64,000 nucleotides of DNA from Pseudomonadota bacterium (GTDB lineage: Bacteria; Pseudomonadota; Alphaproteobacteria; Reyranellales; Reyranellaceae): NCBI GenBank assembly GCA_018242505.1, contig JAFEBU010000070.1, positions 1 through 64,000 on the forward strand, read 5' to 3'. Below, piece by piece: positions 8,600-17,330 of this stretch. The notes under the pieces were generated by a model. The model was not told the DNA's origin and did no database searches. It saw only the letters and a list, made by a program, of their open reading frames with translations. The stretch's first letter is position 1, and each line of letters begins with the position of its first letter. The position numbers and the translations under genes were made by a program.

Positions 8600-8875
8600 T
8601 CAGGCGCCGCCGGCGAAGGCGGACTTGCCGCCTTCGGCCTGGCAGGTGAGGGAGCTCACGCCTTGCACCCATCCCTGGCCCTTGCAGGCATTCTGGCCTT
8701 TGCAGGCATTGTGGGCGGACTTGCAGGCGCTTTGCCCCTTGCAGGCATTGACGCCGAAACAGTCGGTCGAGTTCTGGCCAAACGACGGACTTGATGGGGT
8801 TTGTGCACCGACCACGGATGCAACCAGTGTCCCAGCCGCAAAGGCGCTCGCCGCGGCGACCAATGATATCCTCAT
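8600..8875 (-). CDS. Bufferin-like (BufA2-type) periplasmic Cys-rich peptide precursor
   Basis: A 91-residue protein with an N-terminal signal sequence (about residues 1-24, ending VVGAQ). Its core has six Cys (39, 45, 51, 58, 64, 78) in a repeat pattern: NACKGQ at 43-48, a variant SACKSA, then NACKGQ at 56-61 and 62-67 followed by GW. This matches the BufA2 class of bufferins, ribosomally made periplasmic metal-binding peptides in which an MNIO enzyme (BufB, DUF692) and partner BufC modify Cys to bind copper. Neither partner is nearby, so it is an orphan precursor or relies on distant enzymes. GGAGGAACC immediately precedes the ATG. The family call is from motif recognition only. Confidence 0.68.
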   Translation of the reverse strand: MRISLVAAASAFAAGTLVASVVGAQTPSSPSFGQNSTDCFGVNACKGQSACKSAHNACKGQNACKGQGWVQGVSSLTCQAEGGKSAFAGGA

Positions 8876-9016
8876 CGGTTCCTCCTTCGGATGTGACTCG
8901 CGTAATTTTTCCCCGGTAGAGGGATCCTAGGAGCCCCGACTGACAGGGCGCTGACTTTTGGCTGACAAACAGCTGTCATGCGCCCAATTTGTTGGGAGGA
9001 TGAGTGGCTTGCCTGA

Positions 9017-9068
9017 AGCAATGGTGGGCGCGGTAGGGATTGAACCTACGACCCCACCCGTGTGAAGG
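9017..9068 (-). repeat. att-like direct repeat: duplicated 3' half of tRNA-Val
   Basis: These 52 bases are identical to 9421-9472. They hold the tRNA-Val(CAC) sequence from the anticodon loop through the T arm, acceptor 3' strand and encoded CCA, plus the following TTGCT. The 5' half of the tRNA is absent here, so it is not a functional tRNA. An intact tRNA at one end and a 3' fragment in the same orientation at the other is the classic footprint of tyrosine-recombinase integration at a tRNA 3' end. No integrase lies between the copies. Confidence 0.85.
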
Positions 9069-9110
9069 TGGATTGGTGGGCGGCGTCGCCTACTGGATTG
9101 GGGTCTGGCA

Positions 9111-9344
9111 ATGAAGGCCACCAGCATCCTGCTCGCGATGGTCGTTGCCGGCTGCGAGCCGCACATGGCAGATCCTCCGCCCTTCACCGGCCATCTATCC
9201 AAGGGGCAGACCTACGACAAGATGAACGCCGACGCCGTGGCGTGCCGCAATGATGCGCGCGTGATCACTGGCGTCAACGGCACCGCGTGGTTCTGGCAAG
9301 CCTACAGCGATTGCATGATCTCGAAAGGCTACGAGCCCGGCTGA
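9111..9344 (+). CDS. Small putative lipoprotein inside the tRNA-flanked segment
   Basis: A 77-residue frame with a short hydrophobic N-terminus ending in MVVAGC, a plausible lipobox with Cys at residue 15. The mature part contains two further Cys (ACRND, DCMISKGY). The C-terminal pattern resembles many small alphaproteobacterial lipoproteins that end in a CMxxKGY-like motif. The ribosome site is weak. It is the only supportable gene between the two copies of the 52-bp tRNA repeat and may be cargo left from a decayed element. Function unknown. Confidence 0.5.
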   Translation: MKATSILLAMVVAGCEPHMADPPPFTGHLSKGQTYDKMNADAVACRNDARVITGVNGTAWFWQAYSDCMISKGYEPG

Positions 9345-9425
9345 GCAATTAGTTTTCGGGAAGTATCCGGTAAATGGTGTCAGTCGGAGCGTCAGTCAGG
9401 AATGCGAAAAAGCTTTATAGAGCAA

Positions 9426-9500
9426 TGGTGGGCGCGGTAGGGATTGAACCTACGACCCCACCCGTGTGAAGGGTGTGCTCTCCCGCTGAGCTACGCGCCC
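9426..9500 (-). tRNA. tRNA-Val(CAC)
   Basis: A complete cloverleaf can be drawn: acceptor GGGCGCG paired with CGCGCCC, a D arm GCTC/GAGC, anticodon stem CACCC/GGGTG with loop TTCACAC (anticodon CAC), five-base variable region, T arm GTAGG/CCTAC with loop TTCAATC, discriminator A and an encoded CCA. The length is 75 with CCA. Its 3' half is copied at 9017-9068. Confidence 0.96.
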
Positions 9501-9535
9501 GGAAGGCGCGCGTATAGGGCTTGTGGGGCGGCCCG

Positions 9536-10237
9536 TCAACGGGCGGCGATCCGGCCTATCGCCTCCGGCAGAGCGTCGAACCGCTCGATCACCGCATCGG
9601 CGCCCAACTCGCTGGCCGGGCGTGTTGTATAGCCCCAGCTCACCAGCACCGCCGGCAGGCCTGCGCCGTGGGCAGCTTCCACATCGTGGATCGAATCGCC
9701 CACCATGACCGCGCGCGTCGGGTCGGCACCCATGCGTTCGATCAGCATCAGGATATGCCGTGGATCGGGCTTGCGGACGGGAAAGGTGTCGGCACCCGCC
9801 AGAGCGGCAATCGGCGGCATGAGCTTGAGATGCTCGAGGATCGTGCGTGAGGGCACCTCGAACTTGTTGGTGCACACGCCCTGTTTCAAGCCGAGTTGGT
9901 CGAAGCGGGCGATCACCTGCGCCACGCCGTCGAAGGCCACGGTATGGCTGACCGGATCGGCCTCGTAGTAGCGGACGAATTCGCGGGTGACAGCACTCAG
10001 CGCCTGATCGTCCAGCGCCGTCCCGTACTTGGCAAAAGCCTTGGCCATGGTGACCTTGCTGCCCTGACCCATGAAAATCCGCACATCGTCCTCGGTGACG
10101 GGCGGCAGGCCGTGGTCGGCCAGGACACGGCTGACTGCGAGTTGCATATCCTTGGCGCTGTCGATCAGGGTGCCGTCGAGATCGTAGATCACGGTGTCGA
10201 AGCGGGCGGCGATAAGGGCGTCGGCGGAAGCTTGCAT
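9536..10237 (-). CDS. gph: HAD-family phosphoglycolate phosphatase
   Basis: A 233-residue HAD hydrolase. The nucleophile motif YDLDGT supplies Asp19 and Asp21. Later motifs include CTNKFE (motif II Thr), RKPDPRH (motif III Lys) and VMVGDSIHD (motif IV acids). The cap region and length fit Gph, which removes phosphate from 2-phosphoglycolate arising from DNA repair or oxygenation. Other small phosphate esters remain possible substrates. The start at 10237 (MQASADAL) leaves 60 bases to the divergent glmU. The tRNA-Val begins just 36 bases past its stop on the same strand. Confidence 0.87.
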   Translation of the reverse strand: MQASADALIAARFDTVIYDLDGTLIDSAKDMQLAVSRVLADHGLPPVTEDDVRIFMGQGSKVTMAKAFAKYGTALDDQALSAVTREFVRYYEADPVSHTVAFDGVAQVIARFDQLGLKQGVCTNKFEVPSRTILEHLKLMPPIAALAGADTFPVRKPDPRHILMLIERMGADPTRAVMVGDSIHDVEAAHGAGLPAVLVSWGYTTRPASELGADAVIERFDALPEAIGRIAAR

Positions 10238-10297
10238 GACACCTTCCTTAGCATATCGGTCTTGCAGGACCGCCAGCCCCATGGCATCGACCGCACC

Positions 10298-11662
10298 ATG
10301 AAATTCCCCGTTGCCGTGGTCGTCCTGGCGGCCGGCGCCAGTACGCGCATGAAATCCGCCGTGCCCAAGGTCCTCCATCCAATTGCCGGCTGGCCCTTGA
10401 TGCGCCACGTTCTGGAGAGCGTGACCCGATTGAAGCCGGCGCGCCTGGTGGGCGTGGTGGCGCCGGGAGCCGCCGCGGTCTCCCAGGCGTTTTTTCCCCA
10501 TCCGACGGTGGTGCAGCAGCGACCTTTGGGCACCGGCGACGCGGCGAAAGCGGCGCTTGCGGCGCTCAAGGGGCATCGAGGGCCCATCCTTGTCGTCTAT
10601 GCCGACACGCCGCTGATCACCACGGCGACCCTGCGGAAGCTGATCGAGGCCTGTCGCCGCGACAAGGCAGCGGTCGGCGTGCTGGGCTTCAAGGCGCGCG
10701 ATCCATCGCCTTATGGCCGGTTGATCGTGCGTGCGGGCGTGCTCGACAGGATCGTCGAGAGCAAGGACGCCGACGAGGCCGAGCGGAAGATCGACTTCTG
10801 CAATTCCGGCGTGATGTGCCTCGACGGATCACTTGCCGCGACGTTGTTGGGCGCGATCCGCAACAGCAACGCCAAAGGCGAATTCTACCTCACCGACGCC
10901 GTCGCCGTTGCCCGTGGCTGCGGCCATCGCGCCATCGCCGTCGAGGGCGACGAAGCGGAGTTCCAGGGCGTGAACTCGCGCGTCGAGCTGGCCATGGCCG
11001 AACGCGCACTGCAGCGGCGTCTGCGGATGGCGGCGATGGAGGCGGGGGCGACGCTGACCGATCCCGAAACGGTATGGTTCTCTGCCGACACGCGGCTTGC
11101 GGCGGACGTCACCGTCGAGCCGAACGTCCGGTTCGGCCTCGGCGTCTCGGTCGCGTCGGGTACGGAAATCAAAGCCTTCTGCGATATCGAAGGCGTGCGC
11201 ATCGGCAAGCACGCCAGGGTCGGCCCATTCGCGCGCATTCGTCCGGTCTCCGACGTGGCCGACAATGTCCATATCGGCAATTTCGTCGAACTCAAGGCGA
11301 CGAAGATGAGGCGTGGCGCCAAGGCGAACCATCTCGCCTACCTGGGCGATTCCGATATTGGCGACGCCAGCAACATCGGGGCAGGCACGATCGCTGTTAA
11401 TTACGATGGTTATGGCAAACATCGCACGGTGATCGGTGCGGGGGCGTTCATCGGCTCCAACAGCTCCCTGGTGGCGCCCCTACGTGTGGGCAAGGGGGCA
11501 AATGTCGCTGCCGGAAGCGTGATCACCGAGGATGTACCCGCCAAGGCGCTGGCGCTCGGGCGGGCGCGACAGGTCATAAAGAAGGGACGGGCCGACCCGC
11601 TTCGTGCCAAACTGAAGACCCGCGCGGCCGAAGCCAAGCGGCAGAACAAGCGGCAGAAATAG
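10298..11662 (+). CDS. glmU: Bifunctional N-acetylglucosamine-1-P uridyltransferase / glucosamine-1-P acetyltransferase
   Basis: A 454-residue GlmU of normal length. The N-terminal pyrophosphorylase (about 1-230) opens with VVLAAGASTRMKS and PKVLHPIAG and has YADTPL and the QQRPLGTGDA nucleotide-binding segment. The C-terminal half is a left-handed beta-helix of hexapeptide repeats with the acetyltransferase region NYDGYGKHRT. It makes UDP-GlcNAc for peptidoglycan and LPS. The start at 10298 is where the enzyme fold begins; the longer open frame overlaps gph in antisense. glmS follows 26 bases later, so the two pathway steps are probably co-transcribed. Confidence 0.97.
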   Translation: MKFPVAVVVLAAGASTRMKSAVPKVLHPIAGWPLMRHVLESVTRLKPARLVGVVAPGAAAVSQAFFPHPTVVQQRPLGTGDAAKAALAALKGHRGPILVVYADTPLITTATLRKLIEACRRDKAAVGVLGFKARDPSPYGRLIVRAGVLDRIVESKDADEAERKIDFCNSGVMCLDGSLAATLLGAIRNSNAKGEFYLTDAVAVARGCGHRAIAVEGDEAEFQGVNSRVELAMAERALQRRLRMAAMEAGATLTDPETVWFSADTRLAADVTVEPNVRFGLGVSVASGTEIKAFCDIEGVRIGKHARVGPFARIRPVSDVADNVHIGNFVELKATKMRRGAKANHLAYLGDSDIGDASNIGAGTIAVNYDGYGKHRTVIGAGAFIGSNSSLVAPLRVGKGANVAAGSVITEDVPAKALALGRARQVIKKGRADPLRAKLKTRAAEAKRQNKRQK

Positions 11663-11688
11663 AACCCCTTCGCCCCGGACGGTCTCCC

Positions 11689-13510
<1,822 letters not shown>

Positions 13511-13512
<2 letters not shown>

Positions 13513-13533
13513 CGGCCGCGCGGCCGCTGTTTC
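13511..13533 (+). terminator. Palindromic terminator overlapping the glmS stop
   Basis: Bases 13511-13528 form an 18-base self-complementary palindrome (seven-base arms around GCGC) that overlaps the last two bases of the TAG stop and is followed by GTTTC. It sits between convergent glmS and the EF-hand gene and could serve both strands. Confidence 0.6.
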
Positions 13534-13545
13534 GCGCCGGATGCT

Positions 13546-14643
13546 TCAGCGCGTGCCTTGCGGAAGTCCGGGAGCCAGGCCCTGCGGCTGCGGAGCGGGC
13601 TTCGGATGGGCTGGAGCGGGGGCTGGCCGCGGCTGCGCCGGGGCGAGCGTCTGCACCAGTGCGCGCAGCTTGGCCCCTTCGGCTGCCTGGGCCTTCTTGA
13701 ACTCTTCCTCGTTCAGGAAATGGTCCTTGTTGAGGTCGAGCTGAATGAACTGCCGCACCGCATGCGCCGTCCATTCGACGCGATCGAGCACGCCGTCCTT
13801 GTTGGTGTCGATTTCCTGGAACTTGTGCAAGGCGATCTGCCGGCGCATCTCGTACGGCGGCAGCCCCTTCGCCTGCGGTCCATCCTGCGGGCCGGCGACG
13901 ACGGCGATGAATTCGTCGCGCGTCACCTTGCCGTCGCCGCTCTTGTCGAGGTGGTCGGCTTCACGAAGCTGCATTTCGATGAATTCGCTGATGGTCACCA
14001 GCCCCTGGCGGCGCTGCGCCTCGGCTTGCTGGCGCTGGGCAGCGGCGCGCTGCATGGCCTGCTGGACGATCAGTCTGAGTTCAGGTTCGGTCACCTTGTT
14101 GTCGCGGTCCGTATCGTACTGATTGAATTCAGCCTGGACCACGGCCTCGGCTTCGGCGCGCTCGATAAACCCATCGCGATTCGTGTCCAGGTTCTGGAAC
14201 TCGGCGCGCGCGCGGGTGCGGCGTTCTTCGAGCGACGGGACGCCCTGGCCGTCATGCGAATAGGGCGGCTCCGCCACCTTGAGGAATTCGTCCAGCGAGA
14301 GCTTGCCGTCCTTGTTGGTGTCGAGCTGCTCGAAGGTCTTCATTCGGTATTTCAGGAATTCGGCGCGAGTCACCTCGCCCTTGTTCGCGACCTCGACCTC
14401 GTGGAACCACGCGGGCAGCGGCACCGGCTGGGAGGCGCTACTTTGCGGTCCTGGCGCTGCAGGGGGCAGCCCTTGAGCGGGAGCCGGCGAGGCGGGTGCA
14501 GGCGAGGTGGGTGCAGGCGAGGTGGGTGCAGGCGTCGTCGTCTTCGGCGCTGCAGGCGGAGCGGCTGGTGCGGGCGTCTGCGCGGCGACCGGAAGGGTCG
14601 CGACTGCGGCGATGACGAAGGTCAGACAAAGAGTGCGTTTCAT
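13546..14643 (-). CDS. Secreted protein with six EF-hand calcium-binding loops
   Basis: A 365-residue protein with a signal peptide (about 1-21, ending PVAAQ), a Pro/Ala/Thr/Ser linker to about residue 75 containing TSPAP repeats, then EF-hand loops near residues 108 (DTNKDGKLSLDE), 153 (DTNRDGFIERAE), 177 (DTDRDNKVTEPE), 233 (DKSGDGKVTRDE), 279 (DTNKDGVLDRVE) and 303 (DLNKDHFLNEEE). It probably binds several Ca2+ ions in the periplasm. The function is unknown; this calerythrin/calmodulin-like type is common in alphaproteobacteria. The start is fixed by the signal peptide, although the strand upstream lacks a clear Shine-Dalgarno. A second such gene lies at 22400-22885. Confidence 0.85.
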   Translation of the reverse strand: MKRTLCLTFVIAAVATLPVAAQTPAPAAPPAAPKTTTPAPTSPAPTSPAPASPAPAQGLPPAAPGPQSSASQPVPLPAWFHEVEVANKGEVTRAEFLKYRMKTFEQLDTNKDGKLSLDEFLKVAEPPYSHDGQGVPSLEERRTRARAEFQNLDTNRDGFIERAEAEAVVQAEFNQYDTDRDNKVTEPELRLIVQQAMQRAAAQRQQAEAQRRQGLVTISEFIEMQLREADHLDKSGDGKVTRDEFIAVVAGPQDGPQAKGLPPYEMRRQIALHKFQEIDTNKDGVLDRVEWTAHAVRQFIQLDLNKDHFLNEEEFKKAQAAEGAKLRALVQTLAPAQPRPAPAPAHPKPAPQPQGLAPGLPQGTR

Positions 14644-14902
14644 AGGAGGTGAGTTGACGAACCTTAAAGGGGAAATCCGTATCGGCGGCAACGCGACCGG
14701 TGTCAACGTCCGCGCTGCGACACATTCCTGCGACGCAATCGCGCCAAAACCATGGCTTAGTGCCATTTGGGTTGCTTCCCTCCTCTGGATAGGCCATCGT
14801 GCCTTCCGTGCAGGCTCCGGAGAAGGGCCGCAAGTATCTGGGAGGCAAGGGTAATTCCGTGGTGTGGGCATTTGAATGCGCGGCTGCGGAACCGCTGTGA
14901 CC

Positions 14903-15691
14903 ATGGCTGGACCGTCTTCACCAAACGGCTCTGCGCTTTTGAGTGTGCGTGATGTCTCCGTCCGTTTCGGTGGCATCGTCGCGCTCGATGGCATCACGTT
15001 CGACGTCCTGTCGGGGCAAATCGCCGGCCTGATCGGCCCCAACGGTGCGGGCAAGACCACGCTCTTCAACTGCCTGAGCCGGCTCTACACGCCGAACGGC
15101 GGGGATGTGCTGTTCGAAGGCAAGTCGATCCTCAGTCGGCCTCGCCACGACATTCCCTATATCGGTATCGGCCGCACTTTCCAGAATGTCGCCCTGTTCG
15201 ACCGCATGACAGTGCTCGACAATGTGAAGGTCGGCTGCCACAGCGTGAGTTCGACCAGCTTCTTCGATAACGCCCTGCGCTTGCCCGGAGTCCGGAAAGA
15301 GGAACAACGTGTCGAGGCGCGCGCGCGGGAACTGATCGAGTTCATGGACTTGGTGCCGTTCACCAATGCCCTTGCCGGGCCGCTGCCCTTCCCGATCCGC
15401 AAGCGCGTCGAGCTTGCCCGGGCACTCGCGTCGAACCCCAAGCTGCTGCTGCTCGACGAGCCGGCGGCAGGCTTGAACCACGACGAGATCGAGGTGCTGA
15501 AAGGCCAGATCCGTCGCGTCCGCGACCTCCAGCATGTGACCGTACTGCTCGTCGAGCATCACATGAGCCTGGTCATGTCGGTTTCGGACAAGGTCGTGGC
15601 AATCGACTTCGGCAAGAAGATCGCCGACGGTTCGCCGGCGGATGTGCAGCGCGATCCGGAAGTGATTCGTGCCTATCTGGGGACCTCATGA
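14903..15691 (+). CDS. livG: Branched-chain amino acid-type ABC transporter ATPase (LivG)
   Basis: A 262-residue ABC ATPase, with Walker A GPNGAGKTT at about 45-53, Q-loop RTFQN near 91-95 and Walker B LLLLDEPAAG near 181-190. The place where LivG proteins carry the signature (usually xYGQQ) reads LPFPIRKRVELARAL, at about 161-175, so the canonical Gly-Gln signature is not recognisable. It is first in the livGFHM order and overlaps livF as ATGA. A start at 14876 is also possible; 14903 (MAGPSS) is preferred because the upstream residues are atypical. The 259-base gap before it holds no gene. Confidence 0.9.
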   Translation: MAGPSSPNGSALLSVRDVSVRFGGIVALDGITFDVLSGQIAGLIGPNGAGKTTLFNCLSRLYTPNGGDVLFEGKSILSRPRHDIPYIGIGRTFQNVALFDRMTVLDNVKVGCHSVSSTSFFDNALRLPGVRKEEQRVEARARELIEFMDLVPFTNALAGPLPFPIRKRVELARALASNPKLLLLDEPAAGLNHDEIEVLKGQIRRVRDLQHVTVLLVEHHMSLVMSVSDKVVAIDFGKKIADGSPADVQRDPEVIRAYLGTS

Positions 15692-16404
15692 TGGCGCCGC
15701 TGCTGGAAGTGAAGGCGCTCAAGGCGTTCTATGGACCGACGCAGGCGCTCTATGACGTGAGTTTCGAGATCCCGTCGGGCGGAATCACGACGTTGCTTGG
15801 CGCGAACGGCGCCGGCAAGACCACGACGCTGCGCGCCATCTGCAATATGGTGCGGACCGACGGTGCGATCCGCTTCGATGGTCACGACATCCATGGCAAG
15901 GCGACCGAAGAGATCGTGCGCTTGAGGATCGGCCATGTGCCGGAGGGGCGAGGCACCTTCACCTCGCTCACGGTCGACGAGAACCTGCGCATCGCCGCCT
16001 ATACGCGCAAGGACAAGAAAGCGGTGAAGGCCGAGCTCGAACGGGTCTTCAACTATTTCCCGCGGCTGAAAGAGCGCATCCAGCAACAGGCCGGCACGCT
16101 GTCCGGCGGCGAGCAGCAGATGCTTGCCATCGCCCGGGCGCTGATGCTGAAGCCGCGCCTGATGCTGCTCGACGAGCCGTCGTTCGGTCTGGCGCCTTTG
16201 ATCGTGGTGGAAATCTTCCGGATCCTGAAACGCATCAACGAGGAAGAGAAGGTGAGCATTCTGCTGGTCGAGCAGAATGCCGCCCTGGCACTCGATCTCG
16301 CCTCGCACGCCTACGTTCTCGAGACCGGCCGGGTGGTGATGTCCGGCACCGCCTCGGTCGTGAAAAACGACGAAAACATCCGCAAGTCCTATCTCGGATA
16401 CTGA
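15688..16404 (+). CDS. livF: Branched-chain amino acid-type ABC transporter ATPase (LivF)
   Basis: A 238-residue ABC ATPase of the LivF type. It has Walker A GANGAGKTTT, the PEGR segment HVPEGRGTF typical of LivF, a canonical signature LSGGEQQML, Walker B LMLLDEPSFGL and the switch His replaced by the usual LivF LLVEQN. It pairs with LivG to drive uptake through LivHM. The start overlaps the livG stop by four bases (ATGA), so the two subunits are translationally coupled. Confidence 0.94.
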   Translation: MMAPLLEVKALKAFYGPTQALYDVSFEIPSGGITTLLGANGAGKTTTLRAICNMVRTDGAIRFDGHDIHGKATEEIVRLRIGHVPEGRGTFTSLTVDENLRIAAYTRKDKKAVKAELERVFNYFPRLKERIQQQAGTLSGGEQQMLAIARALMLKPRLMLLDEPSFGLAPLIVVEIFRILKRINEEEKVSILLVEQNAALALDLASHAYVLETGRVVMSGTASVVKNDENIRKSYLGY

Positions 16405-16423
16405 GCCACGGAGACCCCTGGCA

Positions 16424-17329
16424 ATGCAACAATTCCTTGAGCAGCTTGCCTCCGGCCTCGCCAACGGCTCCATCTATGCCTGCGTGGCGCTGGCGCTGGT
16501 CATCATCTATGTCTCGACCGACCATCTCAATTTCGCCCAGGGCGAGATGGCGATGTTCAGCACCTATCTGAGCTGGCAATTGATGCAATGGGGCTTCAAT
16601 TTCTGGCTTGCCTTCGTCGGCGCGGTGCTGATCTCCTTCGTGATGGGAGTGTTGATCGAAAGGATCATCCTGAGGCCGTTGCACAATGCTCCCATACTCT
16701 CGGTCGTGGTCGTCTTCATCGGGTTGCTGGCGATCTTCAACTCGATGGCTGGTGCGATCTGGAGCTACCTGATCAAGGAATATCCGTCGCCTTTCCCCAA
16801 GAGCACCTTCGGGATTGCCGGCGTCATCGGCCCGCACCAGCTCGGCGTCGTCCTGGTCACCCTGATCGTGCTCGCCCTGCTGTTCGGCTTTTTTCGCTTC
16901 ACGCCGCTCGGTCTTGCCATGCGTGCGGCGGCGCAGAATCCGCAGATGGCGCGGCTGGTCGGCGTGCGGGTGGACTGGATGCTGGCGCTGGGATGGGGTC
17001 TCGCCGCCGCGGTCGGTGCGGTCGCCGGCATCATGGTGGCTCACATCGTCTATCTCGACCCGAACATGATGGGCGGCATCCTGCTCTATGCTTTTGCAGC
17101 GGCGCTGGTTGGCGGTATCGGCAACCCGGGAGGAGCGGTTATGGGCGGCTTCATCGTCGGGGTGCTCGAAAATATGGTTGCCTACACCGGCAACCAGATC
17201 GAGAAGCTGACCGGCGTCTACATCATCGGCAACGGCGAGAAGCTCACCGTGGCGTTGATCATCGTCATCTTCGTGCTCACCCTGAAGCCTGCGGGCCTGT
17301 TCGGCCGCGTCGTCGTGAAGAGGGTCTGA
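16424..17329 (+). CDS. livH: Branched-chain amino acid-type ABC permease (LivH)
   Basis: A 301-residue inner-membrane permease. It starts with the typical QQFLEQLASGLANGSIYAC segment and has about eight hydrophobic helices. The conserved LivH stretch RAAAQNPQMARLVGVRVDWM (near 170-190) and the GxxGNPGGAVMGG loop near 225-240 are clear. It forms the membrane channel with LivM, encoded one base downstream. The usual substrates of this family are branched-chain or aromatic amino acids, amides or short-chain acids. Confidence 0.94.
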   Translation: MQQFLEQLASGLANGSIYACVALALVIIYVSTDHLNFAQGEMAMFSTYLSWQLMQWGFNFWLAFVGAVLISFVMGVLIERIILRPLHNAPILSVVVVFIGLLAIFNSMAGAIWSYLIKEYPSPFPKSTFGIAGVIGPHQLGVVLVTLIVLALLFGFFRFTPLGLAMRAAAQNPQMARLVGVRVDWMLALGWGLAAAVGAVAGIMVAHIVYLDPNMMGGILLYAFAAALVGGIGNPGGAVMGGFIVGVLENMVAYTGNQIEKLTGVYIIGNGEKLTVALIIVIFVLTLKPAGLFGRVVVKRV

Positions 17330-17330
17330 T

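Noticed and set aside
7272..8672. A 466-codon version of the 2OG oxygenase starting at 8672
   Set aside because: The first 117 codons are arginine-rich, low-complexity sequence through the terminator region and have no fold pattern. The domain starts at 8321.
9022..9068. A second tRNA-Val gene
   Set aside because: Only the 3' half is present; the acceptor 5' strand and D arm are missing, so it cannot fold as a tRNA.
9896..10297. A 134-codon extension at the N-terminus of glmU
   Set aside because: It is antisense to gph and lacks nucleotidyltransferase features. GlmU begins at the MKFPVAVVVLAAG start.
14644..14902. A possible riboswitch or leader in the gap before livG
   Set aside because: No conserved aptamer core or terminator pair could be made out; it is recorded as featureless apart from presumed promoters.
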